A DNA stretch of 64,000 bases from Haloferax mediterranei ATCC 33500 (GCF_000306765.2 NC_017941.2:558001-622000), one strand, 5' to 3'; shown: positions 9,537 to 18,669, numbered from the stretch's first letter. Numbers and translations: made by a program. Notes: generated by a model not told the origin, from the sequence alone.

Positions 9537-12233
9537 ATGAGTTTGCTCTCTCTTTCGAACCTTCGAACACAGTTTTCGACCGACCGTGGTCACGTCAAAG
9601 CTGTCGACGGTCTCGACCTTACGGTCGCCGAAGGTGAGACTGTAGGCCTCGTCGGCGAGTCGGGCTCGGGAAAGAGCGTGACGGCCCTCTCGACGATGGG
9701 TCTCGTCGACGACCCCGGCGAAATCGTCTCGGGGTCTGTCGAACTAGAGAGTCCACACCTTGCCGACGAATTCCGCGAGCAGTACGACGAGCCCTCGTTC
9801 GTCGACGGCGACATCATCAACCTCGTGGATGCCCCCGAAGAAGCGCTGCGCGTCGTCCGTGGGAGTGAAATCGGGATGATTTTCCAGGACCCGATGACCT
9901 CGCTGAATCCGTCGCTCACGGTGGGCGAACAGGTCGCAGAGAGTCTTCGGCTCCACCAGTACGGCGGCCGCCGGAAAGACTCGTGGTTCAACGCGGTCCG
10001 CGAATTGCTGCCGAAGCTTAGCCGTGATATCGACGACGAGGTGGTCGAACGGACCATCGACGTGCTCGAATCCGTCGGTATCCCCGAACCGGGTGCCCGC
10101 GTCGACGAGTACCCACACGAGTTCTCCGGCGGGATGCGCCAGCGCGTCCTCATCGCTATCGCGCTCGCGTGTCAACCCCGTCTTCTGGTCGCCGACGAAC
10201 CGACGACGGCGCTCGACGTGACCATTCAGGCGCAGATTCTCGACCTCATCGACGACCTACAGGAGGACCTCGGGATGTCGGTGCTCATGATTACTCACGA
10301 CCTCGGCGTCGTCGCCGAGACGTGCGACCGGGTTGCGGTCATGTACGCGGGCGAAATCGTCGAAGAGGGGCCGGTCGAAGAGATATTCCACAACCCCTCG
10401 CACCCGTACACGTACACGCTTCTCGAATCGCTACCGAGCGAGGAAAAAGAGCGCCTCACGCCCATCGAGGGCAACGTTCCTGACCTCATCGACATGCCCG
10501 AGGGGTGCCACTTCGCGCCGCGGTGTCCGTGGGCCAAACCGGAGTGTACCGCGGGTGAGATTCCGTACAAGCAACACGGGGGCGAAGCGACAGCGCACCG
10601 CTCGAAATGCGTCCTCGACGATTTCGATACCAGCGAGTACGGCGTCGACGCCGTCGGAACGATGTCGCAGACCAAGCCCTCCAACACTCCACTTCTCGAA
10701 GTCGACGGGTTACAGAAGTACTACCAACAGGCAGACGGCGTCTTGGACAAGTTCCTCGGGACCGACGACCAGAGCGTGAAAGCGGTCGACGGAATCGATT
10801 TCACCGTCTACGAGGGCGAAACACTCGGTCTCGTCGGCGAATCTGGCTGTGGGAAATCCACCGCCGGGCGAAGTCTCCTGCACTTGACGCCGCCGACGGA
10901 CGGTCGCGTCGTCTTCTCCGGAACGGACCTTTCGGGACTCGACAGCGACGAACTCCGCGCGATGCGCCGTGACATGCAGATGATTTTCCAGGACCCGCTT
11001 TCGTCGCTCGACCCGCGGATGACCGTCGGACAGACCATCCGCGAACCGCTCGACGTTCACGACCTTCCGGTGTCCGACCCCGACGTTCGCGGCGAGGTCG
11101 TGGCTGACGTATCCGGTATTTCACCCGACCGCGTGACGGTCACGGCGAACGACGAAATCGACGCCATCGTGGGGTCGTCGAACGGTGTTTCGACGGCCCA
11201 CGTCTCAATCACCGTCTCGAACGGGGACGTTGACGTGTCCGTCGAAGAGCGACTCCGTACCGAAATCGAGGTCGAACGCGACGGTGACACGGTGACTGCA
11301 GTCGACGTGACGGTCACGCCGGGCGAATCGACCCGTGAGCGTCGTCGTCGTCGCGTCCACCAACTGCTCGACGCCGTCGGTCTGGAAGTCGGGCAGTACG
11401 ACCGCTATCCCCACGAACTCTCTGGCGGGCAGCGCCAGCGCGTCGGTATCGCCCGCGCACTCGCCGTCGACCCGGATTTCATCGTCGCCGACGAACCCGT
11501 CTCGGCGCTTGACGTGAGTGTCCAAGCGCAGATTCTCAACCTGCTCGAAGACCTCCAAGAGCAGTTCGGCCTGACGTACCTCTTCATCGCGCACGACCTC
11601 TCTGTCGTCCGCCATATCTCCGACCGCGTCGCCGTCATGTACCTCGGCGAAATCGTCGAAGTCGCGGACACAGGCGAGTTGTTCGAGGACCCGAGACACC
11701 CCTACACGAGGGCACTCCTGTCGGCGATTCCGGAACCGGACCCTGCTGCCGAGACGGACGACCGAATCATCCTCGAAGGCGACGTTCCCAGTCCCATCAA
11801 CCCGCCGTCGGGGTGCCACTTCCGAACGCGGTGTCCGCAGGTCATTCCGCCGGCGGACCTCGACATCGAACAGGAAGCGTACCGCGAAGTGATGGACCTC
11901 CGCCAGCGAATCGAGCGTGAGTCGCTGGATGTCGAGACGGCGCGGGAGGAAGCAACGGCAGAGTCCGGGCAAGAGGCGGTCGCGGTGAGTGCGGACGGAG
12001 GGACTGTCGGCCGGAATGCGGTCGTCACGGAACTCCGAGAATCGCACCTGTCGCACTCGCTGTCGCCCGACCTGACGAATGTTATCGACCGTGCACTCGA
12101 ACACGTCGTCGACGGCGAGTGGGAGGACGCAGCGGCGATTCTTCGGGAACGGTTCGAAAGCGTGTGCGAACGAGATGCCCCTGAACTCGGCACAGACGAG
12201 CACCCTGCAGCATGTCACCTTCTCGATAAATAG
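9537..12233 (+). CDS. Fused dipeptide/oligopeptide ABC transporter ATPase (DppD-DppF type)
   Basis: Two ABC ATPase domains lie in one chain of 898 residues. Domain 1 has Walker A GESGSGKS at 40-47, signature FSGGMRQ near 196-202 and LLVADEP at about 216-222. Domain 2 has Walker A GESGCGKS at 434-441 and LSGGQRQ at 628-634. The oligopeptide-type C-terminal extension occurs after each (CHFAPRCPW at 324-332, CHFRTRCPQ later). Two things are odd. About 85 residues (515-600) of Thr/Val/Asp-rich, beta-looking sequence interrupt the helical subdomain of domain 2. About 90 residues separate CHFRTRCPQ from CERDAPEL at the end. It energises the importer whose lipoprotein and permeases follow. The ATG is preceded by GGTATATC about 32 bases upstream. 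Confidence 0.9.
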   Translation: MSLLSLSNLRTQFSTDRGHVKAVDGLDLTVAEGETVGLVGESGSGKSVTALSTMGLVDDPGEIVSGSVELESPHLADEFREQYDEPSFVDGDIINLVDAPEEALRVVRGSEIGMIFQDPMTSLNPSLTVGEQVAESLRLHQYGGRRKDSWFNAVRELLPKLSRDIDDEVVERTIDVLESVGIPEPGARVDEYPHEFSGGMRQRVLIAIALACQPRLLVADEPTTALDVTIQAQILDLIDDLQEDLGMSVLMITHDLGVVAETCDRVAVMYAGEIVEEGPVEEIFHNPSHPYTYTLLESLPSEEKERLTPIEGNVPDLIDMPEGCHFAPRCPWAKPECTAGEIPYKQHGGEATAHRSKCVLDDFDTSEYGVDAVGTMSQTKPSNTPLLEVDGLQKYYQQADGVLDKFLGTDDQSVKAVDGIDFTVYEGETLGLVGESGCGKSTAGRSLLHLTPPTDGRVVFSGTDLSGLDSDELRAMRRDMQMIFQDPLSSLDPRMTVGQTIREPLDVHDLPVSDPDVRGEVVADVSGISPDRVTVTANDEIDAIVGSSNGVSTAHVSITVSNGDVDVSVEERLRTEIEVERDGDTVTAVDVTVTPGESTRERRRRRVHQLLDAVGLEVGQYDRYPHELSGGQRQRVGIARALAVDPDFIVADEPVSALDVSVQAQILNLLEDLQEQFGLTYLFIAHDLSVVRHISDRVAVMYLGEIVEVADTGELFEDPRHPYTRALLSAIPEPDPAAETDDRIILEGDVPSPINPPSGCHFRTRCPQVIPPADLDIEQEAYREVMDLRQRIERESLDVETAREEATAESGQEAVAVSADGGTVGRNAVVTELRESHLSHSLSPDLTNVIDRALEHVVDGEWEDAAAILRERFESVCERDAPELGTDEHPAACHLLDK

Positions 12234-12328
12234 CCAACTCAAAGCTGGCGAGGTGTCTTTTGGTTGATTCCTATTCTTGCCGGTGGAGCTTGACGGAGTC
12301 TTTCAGTTACTGTCCACGTTCTTCGTTA

Positions 12329-12337
12329 TTTTTATAG
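12329..12337 (+). promoter_or_regulatory. TATA box of the substrate-binding lipoprotein gene
   Basis: TTTTTATAG is centred 27 bases before the ATG at 12360, typical of a leaderless haloarchaeal promoter. It suggests the lipoprotein-permease genes have their own transcript, separate from the ATPase gene. Confidence 0.6.
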
Positions 12338-12359
12338 GGTGTGATTGATAGATACTGGT

Positions 12360-14078
12360 ATGTCACAAGATGGCAATTCCCTATCCCGGCGCCGCTTCCT
12401 GAGCGCCGCGGGGACGGCTACGGCCACCGCAGCTCTCGCGGGCTGTACTGGTGGTAACGGCGACGAAACCACGACCGAAGAGACCAGTGGCGGTGGGGAG
12501 ACCACGACCGAGGATAACTCCGGCGGTAACGGTGGCTCGCCATCTGTCCTGCGGTACGGCCGCGGGAGTCACTCGCCAACGCTCGACTTCCAGAACGATA
12601 CGAGCGGCGAGGTTGCGAAGGTCACAGAGCAGATGTACGACACGCTCATTAACTTCGAGCCAGGCAAGTCCACGCTGACGCAGGGGCTTGCAACGGAGTA
12701 CACGCTGGAGGGGAAGACGGCGTCCATCACGCTCCGCGAGGGTGTGAAGTTCCACAACGGCGAGGAGTTCACCGCAGCGGACTTCGTGGCGACGTATCGC
12801 CGTTTCGTCGACAATAGCTACGAGAACTACGCTGGCGACGACTACGTCTCCGCCTACGGTCCGTTCACGCTCGGGTCCTGGATTGACGAGATTCAAGTCG
12901 ATGGCGACTACTCGATGACCATCAAGTTGACCCAGACGTACGCACCGTTCCTGCGCAATCTGGCGATGTTCGCGGCCGCCGTTCACTCCAAGGCCGCCAT
13001 CGAGGAGTACGGGACGGAACTCAAAAAGAACCCAGTCGGTACCGGTCCCTTCAAGCTGAGCAACCTCGACGACGCGAACGAGATTATCCGCCTCGAAGCG
13101 AACACCGACTACTGGGGCGAAGGTCCCAACGTGGACGAAGTCGTCTTCGTCACCATCGGACAGAACTCCACGCGTGCGCAGTCGCTCGCGTCGGGCGAAC
13201 TCGATATCGTCGACGGTCTCGGCGCGCAGTCGTCCGTGCAGGTCGAAAACGCGAGTAACGCCGACCTCGTCCGCACCGAGGGTATCAACATCGGCTACAT
13301 GGCGTTCAACATGGCGAGTGTGGAGGAGTTCCGCGACAAGCGCGTCCGGCAGGCAATCAGCCACGCCATCAACACCGAAGCCATCGTCAACGAGATTTAC
13401 TCCGGCTTCGCGACACAAGCGAGCCAACCGCTTCCGCCGAACGTCCTCGGCCACAACGACGACCTCGACCCGTACCCGTACGACACCGACAAGGCACAGA
13501 GCCTCCTCGAAGAGGCGGGCTACGGCGACGGCTTCTCGTTCGAACTGGCGACGTTCCAGAACCCCCGCGGGTACAACCCATCGCCGATTCAGACCGCAGA
13601 GACCGTCGCGTCCAACCTCGGCGAAATCGGCATCGATGTCGAAATCAACCAGCAGTCGTTCAGTCCGTTCCTCGAATACACCGCACAGGGACGCCACGAC
13701 GCCTGTTTCCTCGGTTGGTACACCGACAACGCCGACCCGGACAACTTCATGTACGTCCTGCTTCACCCGCAGGTGGAAGAAGGAGAACTCACCGAGGGCC
13801 AAGACTGGGTCAGCTTCGACGCGGAAGGCTACAACACCAGTAACCGCTCCGGCTGGGCGAACAGCGAGTACATGGACCTCATCGAGCAGGGGCAGAGCAC
13901 CTACGACGAAGCAGAGCGTGAATCGCTGTACAACCAGGCGAACCAGATTGCGCACGACGAAGCTCCCTGGGTGTATCTCGACTACGCGGACGAACTCCGC
14001 GGTGTTTCAAAGCGTGTCAGCGGGTTCAAAATCGCGGCCATCAGCGGCCCGTACCTCAACCTGGTTAGCCTGAACTAA
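12360..14078 (+). CDS. ABC transporter substrate-binding lipoprotein (solute-binding family 5), Tat-exported
   Basis: A 572-residue extracellular solute-binding protein. The N-terminus has a Tat motif SRRRFLSAAG (residues 9-18), a hydrophobic stretch and a lipobox LAGC with Cys29, followed by a low-complexity GDETTTEETSGGG linker. This is how haloarchaeal binding proteins are exported and lipid-anchored. The body has family 5 features, such as SITLREGVKFHNGEEFTAADF and the NPVGTGPF loop. The ligand is likely a di- or oligopeptide, though nickel, sugar oligomers or glutathione are possible in this family. The ATG at 12360, fifteen bases inside the longest frame, fits both the Tat signal and the TATA box. 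Permease genes follow directly. Confidence 0.92.
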   Translation: MSQDGNSLSRRRFLSAAGTATATAALAGCTGGNGDETTTEETSGGGETTTEDNSGGNGGSPSVLRYGRGSHSPTLDFQNDTSGEVAKVTEQMYDTLINFEPGKSTLTQGLATEYTLEGKTASITLREGVKFHNGEEFTAADFVATYRRFVDNSYENYAGDDYVSAYGPFTLGSWIDEIQVDGDYSMTIKLTQTYAPFLRNLAMFAAAVHSKAAIEEYGTELKKNPVGTGPFKLSNLDDANEIIRLEANTDYWGEGPNVDEVVFVTIGQNSTRAQSLASGELDIVDGLGAQSSVQVENASNADLVRTEGINIGYMAFNMASVEEFRDKRVRQAISHAINTEAIVNEIYSGFATQASQPLPPNVLGHNDDLDPYPYDTDKAQSLLEEAGYGDGFSFELATFQNPRGYNPSPIQTAETVASNLGEIGIDVEINQQSFSPFLEYTAQGRHDACFLGWYTDNADPDNFMYVLLHPQVEEGELTEGQDWVSFDAEGYNTSNRSGWANSEYMDLIEQGQSTYDEAERESLYNQANQIAHDEAPWVYLDYADELRGVSKRVSGFKIAAISGPYLNLVSLN

Positions 14079-14100
14079 GGGACTGACCACCTTTCGATTC

Positions 14101-15120
14101 ATGATTTCGACACGATTCGTACTCAAGCGGCTGCTGTTGCTCGTCCCCGTGCTGGTTGGAGTGGCATCGCTCGTCTTCTCCATCCTGCACCTCTCTCCGG
14201 GCGACCCGGCGCTCACCATCGCTGGCGAACGAGCGAGCGAGGAGTTCGTCCGGCAGGTCGAAGAGAGTCTCGGGCTGAACGACCCTATCTGGGTGCAGTA
14301 CGGGCGGTTCTTGGCCGATGCCGCGCAGTTCCAGTTTGGTGAATCATTCATCATTCAGCGGAACACTCCAGTCCGTGAAGTGCTGGCGAGCAAACTGCCA
14401 GTCACGCTCGAACTGGCCCTCTACGGCCAGCTTATCGGCGTCTCGCTCGGCATCCCGCTCGGCATCCTCAGCGCCGTCAAGCAGGACAGCATCACGGACC
14501 ACCTGACCCGTATCGGTGCGCTCACCGGTATCAGCGTCCCCATCTTCTGGAGCGGTCCGCTTCTCATCTTGCTGTTCGCACAGATGCTCGGATGGCTCCC
14601 GACGAGCGGCCGGATTTCGGTCCTCTACAACGTCGAGGCCATCCGCGTAACGGGGCTTGTCACAATCGACACGCTCCTTGCCGGGAACATGGAGATGTTC
14701 GTCTCGGCGGTTCGCCACATGATTCTCCCGGCGTCGGTTATCGGCGTCTACTCGATGGCGCTCATCTCGCGGATGATGCGCTCGTCGATGCTGGAGGTCA
14801 TCCGGCAAGACTACATGCGGACTGCCCGCGCGAAGGGCCAAGGCGCGAAGATTACGGTCCTGAAACACGGCTTCCGCAACGCGATGATTCCCGTCATCAC
14901 GGTCATCGGCATCCAGTTCGGTGGCCTGCTCGGCGGTGCAGTGCTGACGGAGACGGTGTTCGCCATCGGCGGTATCGGAACGCTCCTCGTCGAGGCCATC
15001 AAGGTCGGCGATTACCCCATCGTTCAGGGGACGGTCCTCACCTTCGCGTTCCTGTTCACGCTGGTCAATCTCGGCGTCGACATCACCTACTCCATCCTTG
15101 ACCCGAGGATCGAACAATGA
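14101..15120 (+). CDS. Dipeptide/oligopeptide ABC transporter permease, DppB type
   Basis: A 339-residue inner permease with an N-terminal helix (LLLLVPVLVGVASLVFSILH) and five further helices. The cytoplasmic EAA loop RTARAKGQGAKITVLKHGFR contacts the ATPase. Such DppB/OppB proteins form half of the membrane channel. The gene starts 22 bases after the lipoprotein gene, and its stop overlaps the next permease start (ATGA at 15117-15120), so coupled translation with DppC is likely. Confidence 0.92.
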   Translation: MISTRFVLKRLLLLVPVLVGVASLVFSILHLSPGDPALTIAGERASEEFVRQVEESLGLNDPIWVQYGRFLADAAQFQFGESFIIQRNTPVREVLASKLPVTLELALYGQLIGVSLGIPLGILSAVKQDSITDHLTRIGALTGISVPIFWSGPLLILLFAQMLGWLPTSGRISVLYNVEAIRVTGLVTIDTLLAGNMEMFVSAVRHMILPASVIGVYSMALISRMMRSSMLEVIRQDYMRTARAKGQGAKITVLKHGFRNAMIPVITVIGIQFGGLLGGAVLTETVFAIGGIGTLLVEAIKVGDYPIVQGTVLTFAFLFTLVNLGVDITYSILDPRIEQ

Positions 15121-16052
15121 GCACGGAAACCAAGACGACGACCGAGACGCCGGCCGACGTGGGTCAACGCGGTCTTATCGACCGCCTCAGAGCCTCGCCG
15201 TTCGTCTCCCGACTGCTGTCGAATCGCCTCGCACTGGCTGGGATTGCCATCATCGTCACGATGGTGGTCATCGCCATCTACGCGCGACTGTTCATCGACC
15301 TGGAGGTCATCACCCAGTCGCAACTGGGGACGAACCCGAACCGCGCAGCACCGAGTTTCCAGTACCTCTTCGGAACTGACGGACAGGCGCGGAGCCTCCT
15401 ACCGCGGGTCGCCTACGGCGCGTGGTACGCGATGCTGTTCGGGACCGTCACCGTCGCCGCGTCGACCACCCTCGGCGTCGGTCTCGGCATCATCGCCGCG
15501 TACTACGGCGACGTGACGGACAACGTCATCATGCGGACGATGGACGTGTTGCTCGCGTTCCCCTCGCTGCTCTTGGCGCTGGCGCTCGTCGCCATCTTCC
15601 CCGACGAACTCGGGCTTTGGCGGGCGGTCGCCGCGCTGACCTTGGTCTACACGCCGCGGTTCGCTCGCGTCGTTCGCGGGGCCGCACTGACCGTGCTCGA
15701 AAACGAGTACATCGACGCGACCGTCGCCCTCGGCGCGGCAGACCCGAGAGTGCTGGTTCGGCACGTTCTGCCGAACTGTCTCGCACCGATTACGGTGCAG
15801 AGTACGCTCAACTTCGGTCTCGCCATCATCGACCTCGCCGCCCTCTCGTTCCTCGGGTTCGGTGCCGAGGCCGGGACGCCCTCGTGGGGACTCATGCTCT
15901 CGAACGGCGTGAGTCAGGGTCTCCTCACGGGCATCTGGTGGTGGTCGTTCTTCCCCGGGTTCTTCCTCGCACTCACCGTGCTTGGATTCAACCTCCTCGG
16001 TGACGGGATGCGCGACGCACTCGACCCACGGATGCGCGAAGCGGTCGACTAA
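15117..16052 (+). CDS. Dipeptide/oligopeptide ABC transporter permease, DppC type
   Basis: A 311-residue permease and the partner of the preceding DppB. A cytoplasmic N-terminus is followed by a first helix near residues 38-60 (LALAGIAIIVTMVVIAIYA), a periplasmic-type loop and the transporter core. The EAA motif region reads EYIDATVALGAADPRVLVRH. It overlaps dppB by four bases. With the lipoprotein and the fused ATPase upstream it completes a peptide-type importer encoded in one 6.5-kb block. Confidence 0.92.
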   Translation: MSTETKTTTETPADVGQRGLIDRLRASPFVSRLLSNRLALAGIAIIVTMVVIAIYARLFIDLEVITQSQLGTNPNRAAPSFQYLFGTDGQARSLLPRVAYGAWYAMLFGTVTVAASTTLGVGLGIIAAYYGDVTDNVIMRTMDVLLAFPSLLLALALVAIFPDELGLWRAVAALTLVYTPRFARVVRGAALTVLENEYIDATVALGAADPRVLVRHVLPNCLAPITVQSTLNFGLAIIDLAALSFLGFGAEAGTPSWGLMLSNGVSQGLLTGIWWWSFFPGFFLALTVLGFNLLGDGMRDALDPRMREAVD

Positions 16053-16091
16053 CGCTTCGAACCGCCCTTTTATTCATACCATATATAAATC

Positions 16092-16478
16092 ATGCCCGCC
16101 GAACCTGACCACCCGACAGAAGAGCGCCCGCCGCTCGTCGAGCAGGCCACAGTCCGCCTCCGAATCGTTGGCACCGCAGTCCTCGTCGGCGTCCTCATCT
16201 CGACGGGTGCGCTGGCCGGGACCGTACTGGCGGGTGCGTATGCAACGAGCGTCGACACGGCGTTCGCACTCGGATCGCTCGTGTTCGGGTTCGGACTTCT
16301 CGGGTGGTCGGGTGCCGTCGCACTCGGTCGCGGCATCGAGTCGATGCAGAACCACCTCGACACCGGGACGGGGTGGACCGAACCGGACGCACGCCGGGCG
16401 ATGGCCCGAATCCTCGGGTTCGGTCTCGGCGTGATGCTCGGGACGATGGGGTTCGGTTCGGTCTTGGTCTCGGCGTGA
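16092..16478 (+). CDS. Small membrane protein of unknown function
   Basis: A 128-residue protein with three to four hydrophobic helices (about 24-48, 55-78 and 105-126). A short loop carries GIESMQNHLDTGTGWTEPDARRAMARI. No known catalytic motif is visible. TTTTATTC (16068-16075) and TATATAAAT directly before the ATG give promoter-like sequence, so it is probably transcribed separately from the importer genes. It is convergent with orc and separated from it by a polypurine tract. Confidence 0.6.
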   Translation: MPAEPDHPTEERPPLVEQATVRLRIVGTAVLVGVLISTGALAGTVLAGAYATSVDTAFALGSLVFGFGLLGWSGAVALGRGIESMQNHLDTGTGWTEPDARRAMARILGFGLGVMLGTMGFGSVLVSA

Positions 16479-16496
16479 GGTTCGAGTCGGTTGTCT

Positions 16497-16572
16497 GAGG
16501 AGAGGAGAAGGGAGGAAAAGGGAGAAGAAAAGGGAGGAAAAGGGAGAAGAAAAGGGAGGAAAAGGGAGGAGA
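16497..16572. repeat. 76-bp pure polypurine tract with 22-bp tandem repeat
   Basis: Every base on the + strand from 16497 to 16572 is A or G. Inside it, a 22-base unit beginning GGGAGGAAAAGGGAGAAG repeats at 16510, 16532 and 16554, the last copy incomplete. It lies between the convergent small membrane gene and orc. On the minus strand it is a C/T tract with repeated CCCTTTT runs just after the orc stop codon, so it may end the orc transcript. It could also form triplex DNA. Confidence 0.8.
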
Positions 16573-16598
16573 CGCTCCGTTTCGGTTATTTTGTTGAC

Positions 16599-17825
16599 TC
16601 AGACCGCTTCGGCCTGCTTCGCCGTCTTCCGAATCTCGTCGAGGACGGAATCGAGCGAGAGCACGTCGGAGAGCGCTTCCATCGCGCTGGAGAAGGGTAC
16701 GTCGAGGGCGTAACTGTAATAGTTCCCCCGCGACCCGGTTCGGTTCTCTTCTGCCGAGAGGATGCCGAGCATCCGAAGGTCGGACAGATGGTTGTGGACC
16801 GAGCGCTGGGCGAGCGGGTCGATACCGGCGGAGTTGCACAGGCGAAGATACTCCTGATAGAGGTCGCGCATCCGGCACGGCGTCTCGTCGTGGGCGGCCT
16901 TCGAGACGACTGCGAGGAGGGCAAAATGCCCGTTTTCGGTGAGTTCTCGCATTCCTTCGACGACGCGCTCCTGTTCGAGTTTCTGGCGGGCGATATCGAC
17001 GTGGTCGAGCGTGATTTTCTCGTCGTCTTTGTTTTCGGCGTGTTCGCCAGCCAGTCGGAGCAGGTCGAGAGCCTGCCGCGCACTCCCACTGTCGCGGGCG
17101 GCGAGCGCGGCACACAGATTGAGAACGCCTTCTTCGCAGGCGTCGGCTGCGATGGCGACCTCAGCACGGGATTCGAGGATATTCTGGAGTTCCGGGGCCT
17201 GGTACGGCGGGAAGTGCAGTTCGCGCTCGCAAAGCGTGTCCTGCACGCGCGGGTCGAGTTGGTCGTGGAACTTGAAGTCGTTCGAGATACCGATGAGACC
17301 GACTTTCGCGTCTTCGAGTTTGCCGTTCGAACGCGCTCGCGGGAGTTCGTAGAGGAGTTCGTCGCGGTCGCCGATGGAGTCCACCTCGTCGAGGACGATG
17401 AGGATAGTTCCACCGACGTCGTCCAACTCCTGGAACAACTTCTTGAAGACAGTCTGTTGAGGATAGCCGGTCGAACTGATTTCCGCACCTGGTGGTCGGA
17501 GTTCGTTGACGAGTTCGACCGCAACCTGATACGAGGAGTTGAGCGTCTTGCAATTAATAGAGATGACGCTCAGGTCGACGTCGTCGTACTGCGATACGTC
17601 TTCGAGAAGCATCTCGAGGAGGAACTCGGTGACCGCAGTCTTTCCCACGCCGGTGTTGCCGTACAAGAAGACGTTGTTCGGTTCCCACCCGTCGACGACC
17701 GGTTGGAGTGCGTCCATGTACTCCGAAATCTCGTCGTCGCGCTCTTCGATGCGCTCGGGCTTGTAGGACTCCCCGAGGGCGTCCTTGTTGGTGAAGACGT
17801 TTTGTTTTCGCTCGAACCGGCGCAT
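16599..17825 (-). CDS. orc: Orc1/Cdc6 replication initiator
   Basis: A 408-residue origin-binding AAA+ ATPase. The N-terminus reads FTNKDALGESYKPERI, Walker A GNTGVGKT lies at 56-63, and Walker B LIVLDEVD at 142-149. Sensor and lid regions come next, followed by a C-terminal winged-helix DNA-binding domain (about 320-408). It should bind the ORB-like repeats of the adjacent intergenic region, melt the origin and load MCM. Haloarchaea carry many orc paralogues, and one beside its own repeat cluster usually marks an active origin. From memory the neighbourhood fits H. volcanii orc5 and oriC2. The ATG at 17825 has a TATA box TTTTAAATAA about 30 bases upstream. Confidence 0.92.
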   Translation of the reverse strand: MRRFERKQNVFTNKDALGESYKPERIEERDDEISEYMDALQPVVDGWEPNNVFLYGNTGVGKTAVTEFLLEMLLEDVSQYDDVDLSVISINCKTLNSSYQVAVELVNELRPPGAEISSTGYPQQTVFKKLFQELDDVGGTILIVLDEVDSIGDRDELLYELPRARSNGKLEDAKVGLIGISNDFKFHDQLDPRVQDTLCERELHFPPYQAPELQNILESRAEVAIAADACEEGVLNLCAALAARDSGSARQALDLLRLAGEHAENKDDEKITLDHVDIARQKLEQERVVEGMRELTENGHFALLAVVSKAAHDETPCRMRDLYQEYLRLCNSAGIDPLAQRSVHNHLSDLRMLGILSAEENRTGSRGNYYSYALDVPFSSAMEALSDVLSLDSVLDEIRKTAKQAEAV

Positions 17826-17851
17826 TAACGTCGGTCCGTTGTATCGTCCCC

Positions 17852-17861
17852 TTATTTAAAA
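17852..17861 (-). promoter_or_regulatory. TATA box of orc
   Basis: TTTTAAATAA on the minus strand is centred about 31 bases before the orc ATG. It is consistent with a leaderless or nearly leaderless mRNA. Confidence 0.55.
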
Positions 17862-18026
17862 CCCCGATTTCATCTGATTCATGTGAATTTGGTGGTCGGT
17901 GTCGTATTGTCGGTAGTCTTTCCTCGTGTGACGGTTGTTGACCCCCGGTGAGAGGGTGTTTGTACGTGTGTTTGGTGTGGTATTAGGTTCCATTCATCAG
18001 GGTGTATGTGAACACGTTTTAACAGA

Positions 18027-18050
18027 CACACACCACTTTTGCAAGTGAAC
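18027..18050 (-). repeat. ORB-like element, inverted copy
   Basis: On the minus strand this reads GTTCACTTGCAAAAGTGGTG followed by TGTG. It is the only copy facing toward orc and forms the left edge of the AT-richer stretch. Confidence 0.75.
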
Positions 18051-18187
18051 AACAGTGTACGAGAGTACCTAGTAGAACAACAGTCCACGAATTCAACTAA
18101 AGCGTTGACAGGTTAAGGGCGAGAGAACCGTTGTCGCACGTGATTCGGATATCGACAATTCAGTAGTTAGAACGTCTAAAACGGCAT

Positions 18188-18211
18188 ATTCACCTGCAAC
18201 AGTGGTGGGTG
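18188..18211 (+). repeat. ORB-like element, direct copy 1
   Basis: The sequence ATTCACCTGCAACAGTGGTG followed by GGTG forms the right edge of the AT-richer stretch and faces the inverted copy. Confidence 0.75.
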
Positions 18212-18288
18212 TTGCGGGTCGACGTTCTGGATTCGTTCACTTGTAGTCGTGCTCTCTCCGACCGAACCCCCCTCACACGCTCGTGGCG

Positions 18289-18312
18289 CTTCACATGCAA
18301 CAGTGGTGTCTG
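18289..18312 (+). repeat. ORB-like element, direct copy 2
   Basis: CTTCACATGCAACAGTGGTG followed by TCTG matches the core of the repeat, with changes at the 5' end. Confidence 0.7.
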
Positions 18313-18345
18313 TGGGTCACCCCACCCCCCACTATCTCAACGCAT

Positions 18346-18369
18346 ATTCACTTGCAAATGTGGTGTGTG
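18346..18369 (+). repeat. ORB-like element, direct copy 3
   Basis: ATTCACTTGCAAATGTGGTG followed by TGTG is very close to the inverted copy. Confidence 0.75.
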
Positions 18370-18410
18370 AGTGTTGAAACCCGATATCTGTCCGTCAGTT
18401 CGTGAGCACC

Positions 18411-18434
18411 ATTCACTTGCAGGAGTGGTCTGTT
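18411..18434 (+). repeat. ORB-like element, direct copy 4
   Basis: ATTCACTTGCAGGAGTGGTC followed by TGTT keeps the 5' half exactly and diverges at the 3' end. Confidence 0.7.
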
Positions 18435-18513
18435 TCGGTGCATTCATCCGACAGTTTCTGCCGGGTTTCCCTTTGAATAGCCTCGATTCCAATGAGCCTC
18501 GCTCAGAAACCCG

Positions 18514-18562
18514 TTTCTCACGCGGAATACCCACTGAGTTTCTCACGCGGAATACCCACTGA
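18514..18562 (+). repeat. Two-copy tandem repeat, 25-bp period
   Basis: A 24-base unit starting TTTCTCACGCGGAATACCCA occurs at 18514-18537 and again, identically, at 18539-18562, with one base between. It overlaps a small palindrome AGAAAC-CC-GTTTCT (18505-18518). The role is unknown; it lies between the ORB cluster and the promoter of the DUF4129 gene. Confidence 0.75.
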
Positions 18563-18669
18563 CTCAGCTATCGTCGCGAGACTCTCTCACATCGAGTTCG
18601 TCGGTCATGTACCTGACCTCCGCGACGTCCCTCGAAATTTCTTTACCTCGGATACTGTTATCCTTTGTC

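Larger units (their letters stand above)
17826..18669. other. Candidate replication origin (oriC)
   Basis: This non-coding region of 844 bases follows the start of orc. It contains at least five copies of a 24-base element with consensus ATTCACTTGCAANAGTGGTG. One copy is inverted at 18027-18050 and four are direct, at 18188, 18289, 18346 and 18411. A weaker copy, CGTTCACTTGTAGTCGTGCT, lies at 18234. Between the inverted and first direct copies, 18051-18187 is visibly AT-richer than the genes and is the likely unwinding element. Opposed ORBs flanking an AT-rich stretch next to orc is the standard archaeal origin layout. The right end also holds a two-copy tandem repeat and the promoter of the DUF4129 gene. 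Confidence 0.85.

Noticed and set aside
12381..13955. Long minus-strand open frame (524 codons) opposite the substrate-binding lipoprotein
   Set aside because: It is the antisense of a well-supported gene. High third-position GC keeps stops rare on the opposite strand, and the translation has no recognisable family and an Arg/Val-rich composition.
16491..17828. Plus-strand frame of 445 codons over orc
   Set aside because: Begins inside the polypurine tract with only Glu, Lys, Gly and Arg codons, then runs antisense to orc.
18027..18434. CRISPR-like array of 24-base repeats
   Set aside because: Copies are degenerate, irregularly spaced and in both orientations, beside orc: origin elements instead.
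18371..18562. Short ORF (63 codons) inside the origin region
   Set aside because: It covers an ORB-like element and the tandem repeat, and lacks a promoter and haloarchaeal composition.
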